A stretch of DNA of 47,384 bases from contig CAMYYH010000004.1 of NCBI GenBank assembly GCA_947303405.1, forward strand, positions 1 to 47,384. Reading direction: 5' to 3'. A program made the position numbers and the translations under genes. The DNA comes from an uncultured Mycoplasmatota bacterium. Lineage in GTDB: Bacteria > Bacillota_I > Bacilli_A > RF39 > UBA660. The stretch's first letter is position 1, and the number at the start of each line of letters is the position of its first letter. This document shows, piece after piece, positions 1 to 9,700 of the stretch. Below the pieces are notes generated by a model, which did no database searches, was not told where the DNA came from, and worked only from the letters and a program-made list of their open reading frames with translations.

Positions 1-10
1 AACCATATAT

Positions 11-841
11 TTATCCAACATTTCTATATAACTCCTTTATTAATTCTTTTATATCCGTACACTTTTTTATATCATGCCCCAATAACTCGACATACTTAGT
101 AAACTCAATTATTTTCGGCACATTACAATACTTATATAACTTAGTATTATAAAAAATATCCTTACCTTCACTTAGTACTAATTTACCTTTGTTAATAACG
201 TGTACATTATCCACAAGATCAAACAAAAAGGAAATATCATTAGTTATAATTATAATAGTTTTATTAAACTTATTCTTAAGTTTCAAAAATAACTTCTTAA
301 AATATTCTTTTTCTCTAAAAGATAATCCCTTATCAAAATTATCTAAAACTATTACCTCAGGATTATAACTAATTACCATAGCTAATTCTACCTTTTTCAT
401 TTCTACAGATGACAACTCATTAGGATCTCTATCTAAATAAGTTTCATCTAGTCCCGCTATTCTAAGAGATTGTACAACATGCTTTACTACATTCTCCGAG
501 TGATAATCATAATTTTTCATCGTCGAACTTATCTCTTTTAATACACTTGGTTCTATAAACTTCTTATTATAATTATTATAAACAAACCCAATATTTTTTC
601 TTATATTATTAATATTATCAATATGACTATTTCTTCTAACAATAATATTATTAAATCTTAGTTCCCCTTTAGTGGGTCTTTTTAAAACCAACAATAATTT
701 ACCTAGTACATCTAGTTTATCCCCTATAAAAGCTGAAATACTACCGTTATCTATTACTAAATTTACATCTTCTAAATATTTAATTTCTCTAGCTGTCTTT
801 TTATTCTCTATATATGTTAATTTATTAAATATCATCTCCAT
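11..841 (-). CDS. Degenerate ECF-type ABC ATPase (EcfA2-like position)
   Basis: The fold and length (276 aa) match the cobalt/ECF ABC ATPase family, and it overlaps the preceding ABC gene by 10 nt, as ecfA1-ecfA2 pairs do. The catalytic motifs are degraded. The P-loop position (about residues 40-50) reads IGDKLDVLGKLL and lacks GxxGxGK[ST]. The signature is LSSVE rather than LSGGQ. The Walker B region reads VLDNFDKGL, with Asn where the catalytic Glu belongs, and the switch His is Asn (ITND). It is therefore unlikely to hydrolyse ATP itself. A transmembrane EcfT could lie just beyond the window edge. The family call is fairly secure; the function is not. Confidence 0.7.
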   Translation of the reverse strand: MEMIFNKLTYIENKKTAREIKYLEDVNLVIDNGSISAFIGDKLDVLGKLLLVLKRPTKGELRFNNIIVRRNSHIDNINNIRKNIGFVYNNYNKKFIEPSVLKEISSTMKNYDYHSENVVKHVVQSLRIAGLDETYLDRDPNELSSVEMKKVELAMVISYNPEVIVLDNFDKGLSFREKEYFKKLFLKLKNKFNKTIIIITNDISFLFDLVDNVHVINKGKLVLSEGKDIFYNTKLYKYCNVPKIIEFTKYVELLGHDIKKCTDIKELIKELYRNVG

Positions 842-1620
842 AAACTCTCCACCAGATCTTCTTTATTTAAATAGGTCCTATTAATCAAGCCATATAGCTC
901 TAATTGAATAGATAAATCTAAATAAAAAGGCAAACTTAATCCCATTCTTTTAAGAATCTTCTCCTCTTTTAAAACATCTAATGTCCTTCCATCAATCGCA
1001 TTAATCATATTATATAAAACCAAAGTATAATCGGTATATATAGTATCCTCTAGATTAGAAGTAACATTTATTAAAATAATTCCTTTATAATTTATATAAT
1101 TAAGTAATAATATCTTAGTTCTTTCATCTAAATTAATTAATAAATCATCTATAGCTATATATTCAGGACAATATATCGCATAAGATAATATTTTTACCAA
1201 AGTTCTATCATTAGTAGATAATAACTCAATTGGTTTATTAAATATCTTTTTAATCCCAAAAAAATCATCTAATTCATCAATTCTATTTCCAATTTCCTTA
1301 GGATTAATATTCATATTTTCCAAAGAGAATCTTAATTCATCTCTTACTAGCTCATTAACAAATTCATTTGTATTATAAACAACCGCTATTTTTTCTCTTA
1401 AAATAGCAAAATTATCTTTATTAACTTTTACACCAGATATAGTAATATCTCCCTGGTATTCTAATTCCCCATTTAAAATGCGTAATAAAGTCGTTTTTCC
1501 TGACCCAGAAGGGCCAATAATACTAAGCGTCTTATTATCTTTTAAATCAAAATTTAAACCTTTAAAGACATCTATATTTGCATAAGAATAACTTAGTTCG
1601 CTAATACGAATATTGCACAT
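832..1620 (-). CDS. ECF-type ABC ATPase with only Walker A intact (EcfA1-like position)
   Basis: This 262-aa ABC ATPase has a canonical P-loop, GPSGSGKTT, at about residues 36-44. The other motifs diverge. The signature position reads LLSTNDR, the Walker B end reads IAIDDLL with Asp in place of the catalytic Glu, and the H-loop reads NVTSN with Ser for His. It probably binds nucleotide but may hydrolyse it poorly. It pairs with the overlapping downstream ABC gene, giving a dimer with two abnormal sites. By position and tandem arrangement it resembles EcfA1 of energy-coupling-factor vitamin transporters, but the substrate cannot be inferred. Confidence 0.7.
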   Translation of the reverse strand: MCNIRISELSYSYANIDVFKGLNFDLKDNKTLSIIGPSGSGKTTLLRILNGELEYQGDITISGVKVNKDNFAILREKIAVVYNTNEFVNELVRDELRFSLENMNINPKEIGNRIDELDDFFGIKKIFNKPIELLSTNDRTLVKILSYAIYCPEYIAIDDLLINLDERTKILLLNYINYKGIILINVTSNLEDTIYTDYTLVLYNMINAIDGRTLDVLKEEKILKRMGLSLPFYLDLSIQLELYGLINRTYLNKEDLVESLWR

Positions 1621-1659
1621 ATTATCGCCCCACTTGGGTAAATATTATACATTAAAAAT

Positions 1660-1690
1660 AAAAAAAGAAAAGACTTATTTGTACTTTTCT
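1660..1690 (-). terminator. Intrinsic terminator after nrdG
   Basis: On the minus strand a 7-bp stem AGAAAAG/CTTTTCT is followed by a T-rich tract. It overlaps the last codons of nrdG. Confidence 0.6.
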
Positions 1691-2199
1691 ACCAATATAA
1701 TTTTCTTTTCTTTTAAACTATTAGGAACGTCTATAATTCTTTGATTTGTAGACCCTCTAAACTTAGCCTCAAAACTCCTTAATCTTTGGATAAAAGGTCC
1801 ATCTACCAAGACATCTATCTCTTTTAAGGCATCCAAATATTTACTATCATCATCAGCTAATTTTATTAATTGTTCATATGTAAAACCAGTATAAACCCAT
1901 ACATCCATCTTACACTTATGCACCTCTTTAGCCAGTTCAATAAATGCATCTAACTGATATAAAGGATCTCCCCCAGAAAAAGTAACACCCTGTTGATATT
2001 CTAAATATCTAATTTTCTCTTTTACTTCATCAACAGGAACTAAATATCCTGCTTCAAAATCCCAAGTCTCAGGATTTTGACAATTAAAACACTTATGGCC
2101 ACAACCTTGAAACCATATTACACTTCTTATACCTTCCCCGTCTACAATACTATCGACCTGTATATCTTTTACGGCCAATCTAACCATATTTTTTTTCAT
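1675..2199 (-). CDS. nrdG: Anaerobic ribonucleotide reductase activating enzyme
   Basis: NrdG is a radical-SAM activase that installs the glycyl radical on the anaerobic reductase NrdD. The 174-aa length is typical of the family. The [4Fe-4S] motif CGHKCFNC (CxxxCxxC) is near residue 33, and a TFSGGDPL motif typical of NrdG/PflA follows. The start ATG follows AAAGAGG at good spacing. No nrdD lies beside it in this window, so its partner must be elsewhere. Its presence implies an anaerobic or facultative lifestyle. The adjacent hairpin suggests it ends a transcript. Confidence 0.9.
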   Translation of the reverse strand: MKKNMVRLAVKDIQVDSIVDGEGIRSVIWFQGCGHKCFNCQNPETWDFEAGYLVPVDEVKEKIRYLEYQQGVTFSGGDPLYQLDAFIELAKEVHKCKMDVWVYTGFTYEQLIKLADDDSKYLDALKEIDVLVDGPFIQRLRSFEAKFRGSTNQRIIDVPNSLKEKKIILVEKYK

Positions 2200-2259
2200 A
2201 CTCTAACCTCTTTACCTATGATAATTATAAAATAAAAAAATATAAACTTAAAGTCTATA

Positions 2260-2589
2260 TTATTCTTCTTTACTATCATCATTTTCCTCTCTAGGATCTA
2301 CCATTCTAAGTATTATCTCCCCATTCTTAGAATACATATATTTTTCCCTAGCATATCTAGCTATATAATCAGGATCTTGTAACTTAGATACTTCTACATT
2401 CAAAGAGGCCTCTTCTTCCAATAACTTCTCATATTCAGTATTAATCAGTTTGGTTTCATTTCTATTTCTTATAACTTGTACATAATCATTAATAATTGTA
2501 CCAATTAAAGCAATAACTAATATAACAGAAGAAAAGATAGGTACAAGATACTTATATTTATTAGATGATTTTTTTCTCTTTTTCCCCAA
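2260..2589 (-). CDS. DivIC/FtsB-family septum formation protein
   Basis: A small bitopic membrane protein of 109 aa. It has a basic cytoplasmic N-terminus (MGKKRKKSSNK), one transmembrane helix at about residues 14-32, then a predicted coiled coil (ETKLINTEYEKLLEEEASLNVEVSKL) and the family-typical DPDYIARYAREKYMYSKNGE segment. DivIC/FtsB proteins bridge FtsL and DivIB/FtsQ in the divisome. Its position near spoVG and rsmA is close to the Bacillus origin-proximal divIC locus. The acidic C-terminal tail is unremarkable. Confidence 0.85.
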   Translation of the reverse strand: MGKKRKKSSNKYKYLVPIFSSVILVIALIGTIINDYVQVIRNRNETKLINTEYEKLLEEEASLNVEVSKLQDPDYIARYAREKYMYSKNGEIILRMVDPREENDDSKEE

Positions 2590-2675
2590 GAAACATCCCT
2601 CCTATTATTAAGACAATTATAACACAATTAATAATCATCAATCTTCATAAGAGGAACACTTTACCCTATATTGAC

Positions 2676-2703
2676 AAAAAAACTCAAGTTAAACTTGAGT
2701 ATT
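2676..2703 (-). terminator. Intrinsic terminator after spoVG
   Basis: The minus-strand hairpin ACTCAAGTT/AACTTGAGT runs straight into seven Ts, 5 nt past the spoVG stop. Confidence 0.8.
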
Positions 2704-2705
2704 TA

Positions 2706-2996
2706 TTATAATTCAATCTTAACTAGTTCTTCGCCAGTTTTTTTCATCTCTTCATAAGCACCAAAGATTGCATCTTCAAACATCTTACGTGTTTCTTGAT
2801 TTACAGGATGAGCTATATCATCATATACACCTTCGCTAATCTTTCTGCTAGGCATAGCGATAAACATCTTATCATCACCTTGAATCAATCTTATACCTGT
2901 AATAACAAAAGCTTCATCCAAAGTAACGGTTGCAATAGCTTTCATACGTGAATCTTCTTTTTCTTTATTACGAAGTACTACTTTTGTAATTTTCAT
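2706..2996 (-). CDS. spoVG: SpoVG family RNA/DNA-binding regulator
   Basis: A 96-aa protein that begins MKITKVVLR and contains the strongly conserved core FIAMPSRK and the DIAHPVNQETR segment. SpoVG proteins are small nucleic-acid-binding regulators that are widespread in both sporulating and non-sporulating Bacillota, so its presence does not show sporulation. I chose the internal ATG, not the upstream start in the ORF track, because GGAGGG lies just before it and homologues begin there. It has its own promoter and terminator, so it is probably monocistronic. Confidence 0.93.
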   Translation of the reverse strand: MKITKVVLRNKEKEDSRMKAIATVTLDEAFVITGIRLIQGDDKMFIAMPSRKISEGVYDDIAHPVNQETRKMFEDAIFGAYEEMKKTGEELVKIEL

Positions 2997-3030
2997 AACA
3001 ACACTCCCTCCAAGTTTATCAACTAATATA

Positions 3031-3059
3031 ATTTTAAGACATATTACCAAGAAAATCAA
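3031..3059 (-). promoter_or_regulatory. Promoter of spoVG
   Basis: On the minus strand TTGATT (3054-3059) and TAAAAT (3031-3036) are separated by 17 nt and sit just upstream of the spoVG ribosome-binding site. Confidence 0.6.
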
Positions 3060-3067
3060 TAAAATTT

Positions 3068-3850
3068 TTAATTCATACTATTAGATATCTCTATAAAACA
3101 CTCTAAAGGTACTTGTTCGGCTCTATCTTGAACAGATAAACCATACTTACCTAGAATATTATTAATCAAATCTATATCATAATTAGATAAATTATTCTTA
3201 ATATTCTTTCTTTTCATCCTAAAAGCATCTCTTACTAGTCTATTAAATAATTGTCTATTGGCTATTTTTTCACTATTTTCATTGCTTTTAAACTTAATTA
3301 CAGCACTATCCACATTAGGCTCAGGAACAAACTCTTTCCTACTTACTTCAAATAATAATTTTATATCAAAATACGAATTAAGTATTGCCGTTATTGCCCC
3401 ATAATCTTTAGTACCGGGTTTAGCTGCAAATCTATAGGCAACTTCTTTTTGAACCATTAATACCATTTCTTTTACATTTATATTAGTATTAATAATCTTA
3501 TCTAAAATAGGTGTTGTAATATAATATGGTAAATTAGCAACAACATATAGATTATTATATTTAATATCTTTTATATCTTCTTCGACATTAACACTTAAGA
3601 AATCCTTAAACACTATTGATGTTTTTTCATCCTCAAAGCTATCAAGATACACTTTTAAATCAGAATCCACTTCATAACATCTTATATTACAATTAAACAA
3701 TTTCAAATACTTAGTTAAAGCCCCTTGTCCAGGACCTATCTCTAATATTAAATCTTTATCCGTAACATCAATACTATCTATAATATTAATTAATACTTTC
3801 TTATTCTTTAAAAAGTTTTGTCCAAACTTTTTCTTATGTTTATATCCCAT
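3068..3850 (-). CDS. rsmA: 16S rRNA (adenine1518-N6/adenine1519-N6)-dimethyltransferase
   Basis: RsmA/KsgA dimethylates two adjacent adenines in the 3' terminal hairpin of 16S rRNA during late 30S assembly. It shows KKFGQNFL at the N-terminus, the SAM-binding motif LEIGPGQGALT, and the catalytic NLPYYITTP (NLPY class). The 260-aa length is normal. I placed the start at the ATG immediately after the upstream gene; an in-frame GTG four codons earlier would overlap that gene and has no better ribosome-binding site. The neighbours (tatD, 3D-domain protein) match the Bacillus yabD-yabE-ksgA order, with rnmV missing. Confidence 0.94.
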   Translation of the reverse strand: MGYKHKKKFGQNFLKNKKVLINIIDSIDVTDKDLILEIGPGQGALTKYLKLFNCNIRCYEVDSDLKVYLDSFEDEKTSIVFKDFLSVNVEEDIKDIKYNNLYVVANLPYYITTPILDKIINTNINVKEMVLMVQKEVAYRFAAKPGTKDYGAITAILNSYFDIKLLFEVSRKEFVPEPNVDSAVIKFKSNENSEKIANRQLFNRLVRDAFRMKRKNIKNNLSNYDIDLINNILGKYGLSVQDRAEQVPLECFIEISNSMN

Positions 3851-3851
3851 T

Positions 3852-4448
3852 TTACCAACCACTTCTTAATATTGTATACGACACACTCTTTCTTCCTACA
3901 TTTCGATAAGCTTCAGCTTCTGAAGCTACTAGTAAATCTAAATTATTTCCTCCTACACCTCTATCTAACACGATAGCTACCATAGGGGAAGCAGTAAGTG
4001 AACTATTAATCGCAACTATTGATCCACAAGCAATATTTCTAGAAGAAGCAACTATTCTAACTTCTCCATATGTCGCATCTGGATATGTTACTACCCCATT
4101 TCTATATACATTATACCCCGTACAAGCTAACCTACCAGAACAAGCTGGACAATCAGATGCATAACCCGTTAATGACCCATATATTAAACCATCACTACTA
4201 ATACTAACACTACTCTTTGTCACATAGGACGCACTACTAGTAGTTGTAACTTTCTTCTTTACTACTGGTTTAGGTTTTTCTTCCTCATTTTTTGTAGCCA
4301 TTGCTACTAAACCAACCTCTTCATTTAACGAATCAAAATCAAATGCATATGAAGAAAAACTATTTGTATTAGTCAAAAATAATACTAATAACAATATAAT
4401 TATTATCTCAAGACCTCTTTTAATACCCGGTCTCAGTTTATATTTCAT
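3852..4448 (-). CDS. Exported 3D-domain protein (YabE-like position)
   Basis: A 198-aa protein with a basic N-terminus and one hydrophobic segment (about residues 14-27) that serves as signal peptide or anchor. A low-complexity Lys/Thr/Ser linker follows, then a C-terminal 3D (double-psi beta-barrel) domain of the RpfB/MltA-like type. Visible marks are LTGYASDCPACSG and VAIVLDRGVGGNNLDLLVASEAEA. Such domains act on or bind cell-wall glycan. It lies between tatD and rsmA, where Bacillus has yabE, but it lacks the G5 and DUF348 repeats of YabE. Enzymatic activity is not established from sequence. Confidence 0.75.
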   Translation of the reverse strand: MKYKLRPGIKRGLEIIIILLLVLFLTNTNSFSSYAFDFDSLNEEVGLVAMATKNEEEKPKPVVKKKVTTTSSASYVTKSSVSISSDGLIYGSLTGYASDCPACSGRLACTGYNVYRNGVVTYPDATYGEVRIVASSRNIACGSIVAINSSLTASPMVAIVLDRGVGGNNLDLLVASEAEAYRNVGRKSVSYTILRSGW

Positions 4449-4495
4449 TCCAAAACACCTCTAAATTATTAAATAATATGATAACATCCCTAAAA

Positions 4496-5245
4496 CTAAA
4501 TGTCAAAAAGCCTTTTAATATTATCTTCTGTTACTCTACATATCACATCTTTACTAATACCCAAATTAGTTTCTAAATATTCTACAATATCTATTATATG
4601 CGAAGGATCATTCTTCTTTCCTCTAAAAGGTACAGGAGTTAAATAAGGACTATCCGTTTCTAATATAATATTATCTATTCCTATTTTCTTTAATACTTCT
4701 ATAAAATTACAATTCTTAAAAGTAACCACTCCATTAACTCCTAATAAAAATCCCATTTTAATATATATTAAAGCTGTCTCATAACTGCCAGTAAAACTAT
4801 GTATAACCCCTTTAACATTAAACTTTTTCAAACATTCAATAGTATCTAATGTTGCATCTCTACTATGAACTATAACTGGTATATTATACTTTTCTGCTAG
4901 TTTTAATTGTTTTTCAAACAGCTCCAATTGTTTCTCTTTATTCTCCTTAGTATAGTAATAATCTAATCCTATCTCACCAATAGCTACTATCTTATCATTA
5001 CTAATATTTTTTTCAATATAATCTAAATGTTCATCTTTATAACTATCTACTTCTTCAGGATGAATACCTATAGTTCCGTACATCCAGTCATATTTACTAA
5101 TCTTATCTATTATTTCCCTATTAGTTTTATCGTCAATACCATTATTAATAACTCTATATATATTATTATTATGCATTGATTCATAAATACTATTTATTTC
5201 TTCATAATACTCATCTAATAGATGACAATGTGTATCTGTAAACAT
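4496..5245 (-). CDS. tatD: TatD family metal-dependent hydrolase/DNase
   Basis: A 249-aa TIM-barrel hydrolase. Metal ligands are visible as TDTHCHL at the N-terminus, GEIGLDYYY, PVIVHSRDA, GVIHSFTG and LETDSPYLTP. Family members act as 3'-5' DNases or D-aminoacyl-tRNA deacylase-like enzymes. Of two nearby ATGs I chose the second, because AAAGGGG lies 7 nt before it and abuts the first. The end of a decayed small gene overlaps this start, so the two were probably translationally coupled. Confidence 0.92.
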   Translation of the reverse strand: MFTDTHCHLLDEYYEEINSIYESMHNNNIYRVINNGIDDKTNREIIDKISKYDWMYGTIGIHPEEVDSYKDEHLDYIEKNISNDKIVAIGEIGLDYYYTKENKEKQLELFEKQLKLAEKYNIPVIVHSRDATLDTIECLKKFNVKGVIHSFTGSYETALIYIKMGFLLGVNGVVTFKNCNFIEVLKKIGIDNIILETDSPYLTPVPFRGKKNDPSHIIDIVEYLETNLGISKDVICRVTEDNIKRLFDI

Positions 5246-5247
5246 AT

Positions 5248-5516
5248 TCATTCCCCTTTCATTTGTTCTTCATCAAAATGAGGTACATAACCTCTTAAAG
5301 CATAAGTATATCCATTACTATTATTTTTTCCAAGAATTAGACTTTTGATTTCCAATCATTCCATAACTAACCAACAAGTTATGTACACCATCTAACTTAT
5401 TAATACCCATTTGATTTCCCTCAGAATCAACAAACGCAGAGACTATTTGTTTTCCATTTGGCCCTATATTTTGAACCAAATTTTACGGTTTTCTCCATAC
5501 TTTGTATTATTTCCAC
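5248..5516 (-). pseudogene. Small frameshifted gene upstream of tatD
   Basis: The roughly 330 nt between dut and tatD hold a broken reading frame. After a promoter and AGGAGG, a GTG opens EIIQSMEKTVK. A +1 shift then continues as LVQNIGPNGKQIVSAFVDS...SYGMIGNQ, and a second +1 shift leads to LILGKNNSNGYTYALRGY...EEQMKGE and a TGA that overlaps the tatD start. Joined, this gives about 85-90 residues. I do not recognise the family. Retention of promoter, ribosome-binding site and coupling suggests recent decay or a sequence error. Confidence 0.55.
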
Positions 5517-5537
5517 AAAAAAACACCCTCCTGATTT

Positions 5538-5566
5538 ATTGTACATAATATAAAAAGTTCTTTCAA
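5538..5566 (-). promoter_or_regulatory. Promoter for the small broken gene and tatD
   Basis: On the minus strand TTGAAA (5561-5566) and TACAAT (5538-5543) are 17 nt apart and are followed by AGGAGG. Confidence 0.55.
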
Positions 5567-5583
5567 GAAAAAAAGAGAAATAA

Positions 5584-6054
5584 TTACTCGGGTATACCAC
5601 TCCAACCTACTCTCTCGTCACTTACATCTTCTTCATCAACAAAGCAGCACTTAACAAACAAACCTTGCCCAAAAGCCTCTCCAGCTTTCACTTTAAAAAT
5701 CTTATCGCCATGATTTTGAAAAGCAAACCACATATGTCCTTCATTTTCACTATTATTATAAAAATCACTATCTATAATACCCACTTGGTTACATAGTCTT
5801 ACATTCCACTTAAAACCCATACTACTTCTAACAAATAACATGAAAGCCTCGTCTTTAGGAAATATAGCTTTTACTCCTGTTGGAACCTTCTTAATTTCCC
5901 CAGGTTTTATTTCAAAATCTTCAAGAGCAAAGAAATCATACCCAATAGAAGCTTTTGTCTTTCTCATAGGCAAAGAATAATTTTTATACACACCTTCATC
6001 ATCGCTAATATCCTTTTTAAATTGCTCAAAAGATATCTTTTCAAACTTTCTCAT
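5584..6054 (-). CDS. dut: dUTP diphosphatase
   Basis: A 156-aa trimeric-type dUTPase that hydrolyses dUTP to dUMP and keeps uracil out of DNA. Motif 1 is ASIGYDFFAL, motif 2 VRSSMGFK, motif 3 GIIDSDFYNN and motif 4 a GQGLFVKC variant. The C-terminal motif 5 is short (ERVGWSGIPE) and not the usual RGxGGFGSTG, so the lid over the active site is atypical; this form occurs in some Bacillota and phage dUTPases. The start ATG follows GGAGGTAGT. Confidence 0.85.
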   Translation of the reverse strand: MRKFEKISFEQFKKDISDDEGVYKNYSLPMRKTKASIGYDFFALEDFEIKPGEIKKVPTGVKAIFPKDEAFMLFVRSSMGFKWNVRLCNQVGIIDSDFYNNSENEGHMWFAFQNHGDKIFKVKAGEAFGQGLFVKCCFVDEEDVSDERVGWSGIPE

Positions 6055-6195
6055 ATACTACCTCCAAAGAAATACTAATTCATAATGATTATTCTTAAAT
6101 ACATAGAAAAAAATATTTCATTATTTGTTTTCAAATACAAATATCAAAACACCACTCTATACATACATTTTAAGTAAAAAATAGAACAATAGCAA

Positions 6196-6223
6196 CAAAA
6201 AAGAACTATTATTTTAGTTCTTT
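6196..6223 (-). terminator. Intrinsic terminator after the lipoprotein gene
   Basis: The minus-strand hairpin AAGAACTA/TAGTTCTT followed by Ts overlaps the final codons of the lipoprotein gene. Confidence 0.7.
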
Positions 6224-6796
6224 TAAAGATAAAGCTATATCTCTAAACTCAGTACTTAAATTACCTTTGTTAGAATTAGTAGTCCATATTAATATTTGAT
6301 TATAATAATTATCTGTTTCAATATAATATAATTGAAGATAAATATTTAAGCCTTCACTTTCAACATTAGATTCAATATATCTAATATTTAAACCATTCTC
6401 ATCCATTCTTTGAAGATTATTTTCATCTAAATTATATGATTCTTTACTATGATTAAATACTATATCAAACCAAGCATTAAAACTAGCAAAGTCTTCTCTC
6501 TTTTCACTTATAACTAGAAGATACTTATTAGTTGATTTACCAACCAATTCTAAACTAGAATCTTTATTAAGTGTCCCCTCTTCATACTTTTTCCAAGTAG
6601 TTGGTGTAGTTATTTGAATCTTTTCATTATCACATAAAAATTCTAATGTCTTTACTTCATTCTTAGAAGTATCTTCTACTACCTCTTGTTTCTTTACCCT
6701 TTCTTTGTTTTCCTTATTACCGCTATTACTATTAAAACATCCTGTAGATAACATAATAGTTAATAACATCACCATCAATAAAACTTTTTTCTTCAT
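6209..6796 (-). CDS. Putative lipoprotein, PsbP/DUF1795-like
   Basis: A 195-aa protein with a lipoprotein signal peptide (KKKVLLMVMLLTIMLSTGC; lipobox LSTGC). A charged linker follows, then a roughly 140-residue domain with ITTPTTWKKYEE, a central SFNAWFDIVF and a C-terminal QILIWTTNSNKGNLSTEFRDIALSL. This pattern resembles PsbP-like or DUF1795 proteins exposed on the outer face of the membrane. It directly follows mfd on the same strand. The function is unknown, and the family assignment rests on pattern similarity only. Confidence 0.65.
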   Translation of the reverse strand: MKKKVLLMVMLLTIMLSTGCFNSNSGNKENKERVKKQEVVEDTSKNEVKTLEFLCDNEKIQITTPTTWKKYEEGTLNKDSSLELVGKSTNKYLLVISEKREDFASFNAWFDIVFNHSKESYNLDENNLQRMDENGLNIRYIESNVESEGLNIYLQLYYIETDNYYNQILIWTTNSNKGNLSTEFRDIALSLKELK

Positions 6797-6797
6797 A

Positions 6798-9700
6798 CTA
6801 ACTCTCCTTCTTTTTAATTTCTTCTTTTACCTCTTCTAGCAATGGCACTAGAAAATATAAAAAATGTTTTTTAAGATTAAGTAACGTTAAAGATATAGTT
6901 ACTCGTTCTTTAATATATTTTAACCTAAATCTTGGATTAATGCTATATGCAGTTACAAAAAATTTTTCACCATCTATTTTACTAGAAATATTAGAAGGTA
7001 ATTCTACCTCTATTTCTCTATCACTTTGTCTAACATTTTCAACGCCAAGATCCTGAGCTAATTTTTCAAACCATTCTTCATACATATATACTTCTATCTC
7101 ATTACTTATTTTACCAAATCTATCTTCTAATTCTTTTTTTACTTCTATTAGCTTCTTATATCCATCTATTTCATTAATCTTTTGATGTATCTCTATCTTT
7201 ATATCTTCATCAGATACATAACTATCACTGATATGAGTTTCTACTTCTATTAAAGATTTATTAGGTTGAATATCTTCATCTTCCTCAACCTTCTCTCCTT
7301 TCATTCTCTTCATTTCTTCCTCAATCATTTTCATATACATTTCTATTCCAACCGCATCTACAAATCCTGCTTGTTCAGAACCAAGAATATCCCCAGCTCC
7401 ACGTATACTAAGATCTCTCATAGCAATTCTATAACCGCTACCAAGTTCGGTAAACTCTTTAATAGCCTGTAACCTCTTAACAGCTATATCATTTAACATC
7501 TTATTTTTATCATACATTAAATAAGCATAAGCTATACGATTACTTCTACCAACTCTTCCTCTAATTTGATATAACTGCGATAAACCAAAATTATCCGCAT
7601 CATATATTATTAATGTATTAACATTACTAATATCTATACCCGTTTCAATTATAGTAGTACATAATAGAATATCGTACTCTTGATTAACAAAATCTTCCAT
7701 TACTTTTTCAAGTTCTTGTTTACTCATCTGTCCATGAGCAAAAGTAATCTTAGCCTCGGGTACCAATCTATGTATATGATTCATTTTAGACTCTATAGAG
7801 GCTACCTTATTATATAAAATAAATACTTGACCTTTTCTAGATAACTCTTTATATATAGCATCCTTTACTATTAAATCGTTTTCTTGTATTACATAAGTTT
7901 GAACAGGATACCTATTAGTAGGAGGAGTATCTATAATAGATAAATCTCTTAATCCAGACAAAGCCATTTTTAAAGTCCTAGGTATAGGAGTAGCACTCAA
8001 AGTTAAAACATTAACATCATTCTTATATTGTTTAATCTTCTCCTTATGAGTTACTCCAAATCTTTGTTCTTCATCTACTATAAGCAATCCTAATTTCCCA
8101 AACTTAACGTCATTAGATAATAATCTATGCGTACCAAAAACAATATCAACGGTACCCTTCTCTAAACCCTCTAATATTCTTTTAGTTTCTTTACTACTAG
8201 TAAATCTATTTAGTAAAGCAATCTCTATCGGATAATTTTTAAATCTTTCAACAGCGTTCTCATATTGTTGCTTAGACAATATAGTCGTAGGACACAAATA
8301 GAATACTTGTTTATTATTAACTATTGTCTTAAACATTGCTCTAAATGCAACCTCAGTCTTACCAAATCCTACATCTCCACATAATAGTCTATCCATTGGA
8401 GCGGGAGATGCTAGATCATTACTGATATCTTCAATAGCTTTTAATTGATCCGCTGTCTCGTCATAGACAAATTCAGAACCAAATATTGCTTCTTCAGCAT
8501 AGTCCTTATAAGGTTGTCCTTGTATATTCTCACGTGCAGCATATAACTTAATTAATTCCCCACTAATATCTTTTATTCTGTTCCTTAATTCTCTCTTCTT
8601 CTTTAACCAACTAGTACTATTAAGTCTATCTAATCTAGGTATTATCCCCTCTTTTCCAGAATACTTTAGTATTGTACTTATCTTCTCAACTGGAATGTAT
8701 ACCTTGTCATTACCGGCATAGTTTATCTGTAAATAATCCTTCTTTAAACCATTCTTAGTTAACGTTATAACTCCATTATAAATACCAACACCATGTTGAG
8801 AATGTACAACATAATCCCCTATATTAAGCTGCCCAAAGTCTTTTATCTTCTTACCTATCTTATAAGAATTCTTATAGCTAATATAATTACTCTTAGTTTT
8901 TTCAATATCATTCGCACCTATAACTATATATTTGTCAAAAATAAATCCACTATTTATCTTTTTATATAAAATATTTACAGCCCCATCTAAAATCTTATTA
9001 TTCTTCACTACATAATAATCTTCCAAAAATGATATTAAAACCTTTAACTGTTTTTCATTATTCAAACATAAAATTATAGTCTTACCATTTTTTATATTTT
9101 TATTACAAAAAGTAGCTAATAACTCAAAATTACTATTAAAATTATCAATCTCTCTAGACTTATAACTTACTACTTTACCACCACTACTATCATTAATAAT
9201 ATTAAGATATATAACTTTATCACAAGATATCTCTTCTCTAGTAAACATGTACTTCTTATTAGGCGTATTATTACTAACATTGTATTCGAATATATCTTCT
9301 AATAACTTATTATAAGAAACATCTATTTGATCTTTATTAACAACAAATAAATAAGGTTTCTCCATATAATCACATAAAGAACTATTGTTGTCACCCATAA
9401 CTTCAATATAAGGTTTAATAACTATCTCATCTAGCTCCCCAAGAGATAACTGACTATTTTCATCAAAATATCTAATTGAATCAACTTCGTCCCCAAAAAA
9501 CTCTATTCTAATTGGATGTTCTTCTTCTATTAAAAATATATCTATAATAAATCCCCTAACAGCATATTCACCAGTATTAGTAACAAGACTTTCCCTATTA
9601 TATCCATACTTTTCCAAGATATCTAAAATATCACTTCTCTTTATATTAGATTTTTTATTTAACAAAAATTCCAAATTTCTCTTATTACTCTTATCAGGTA

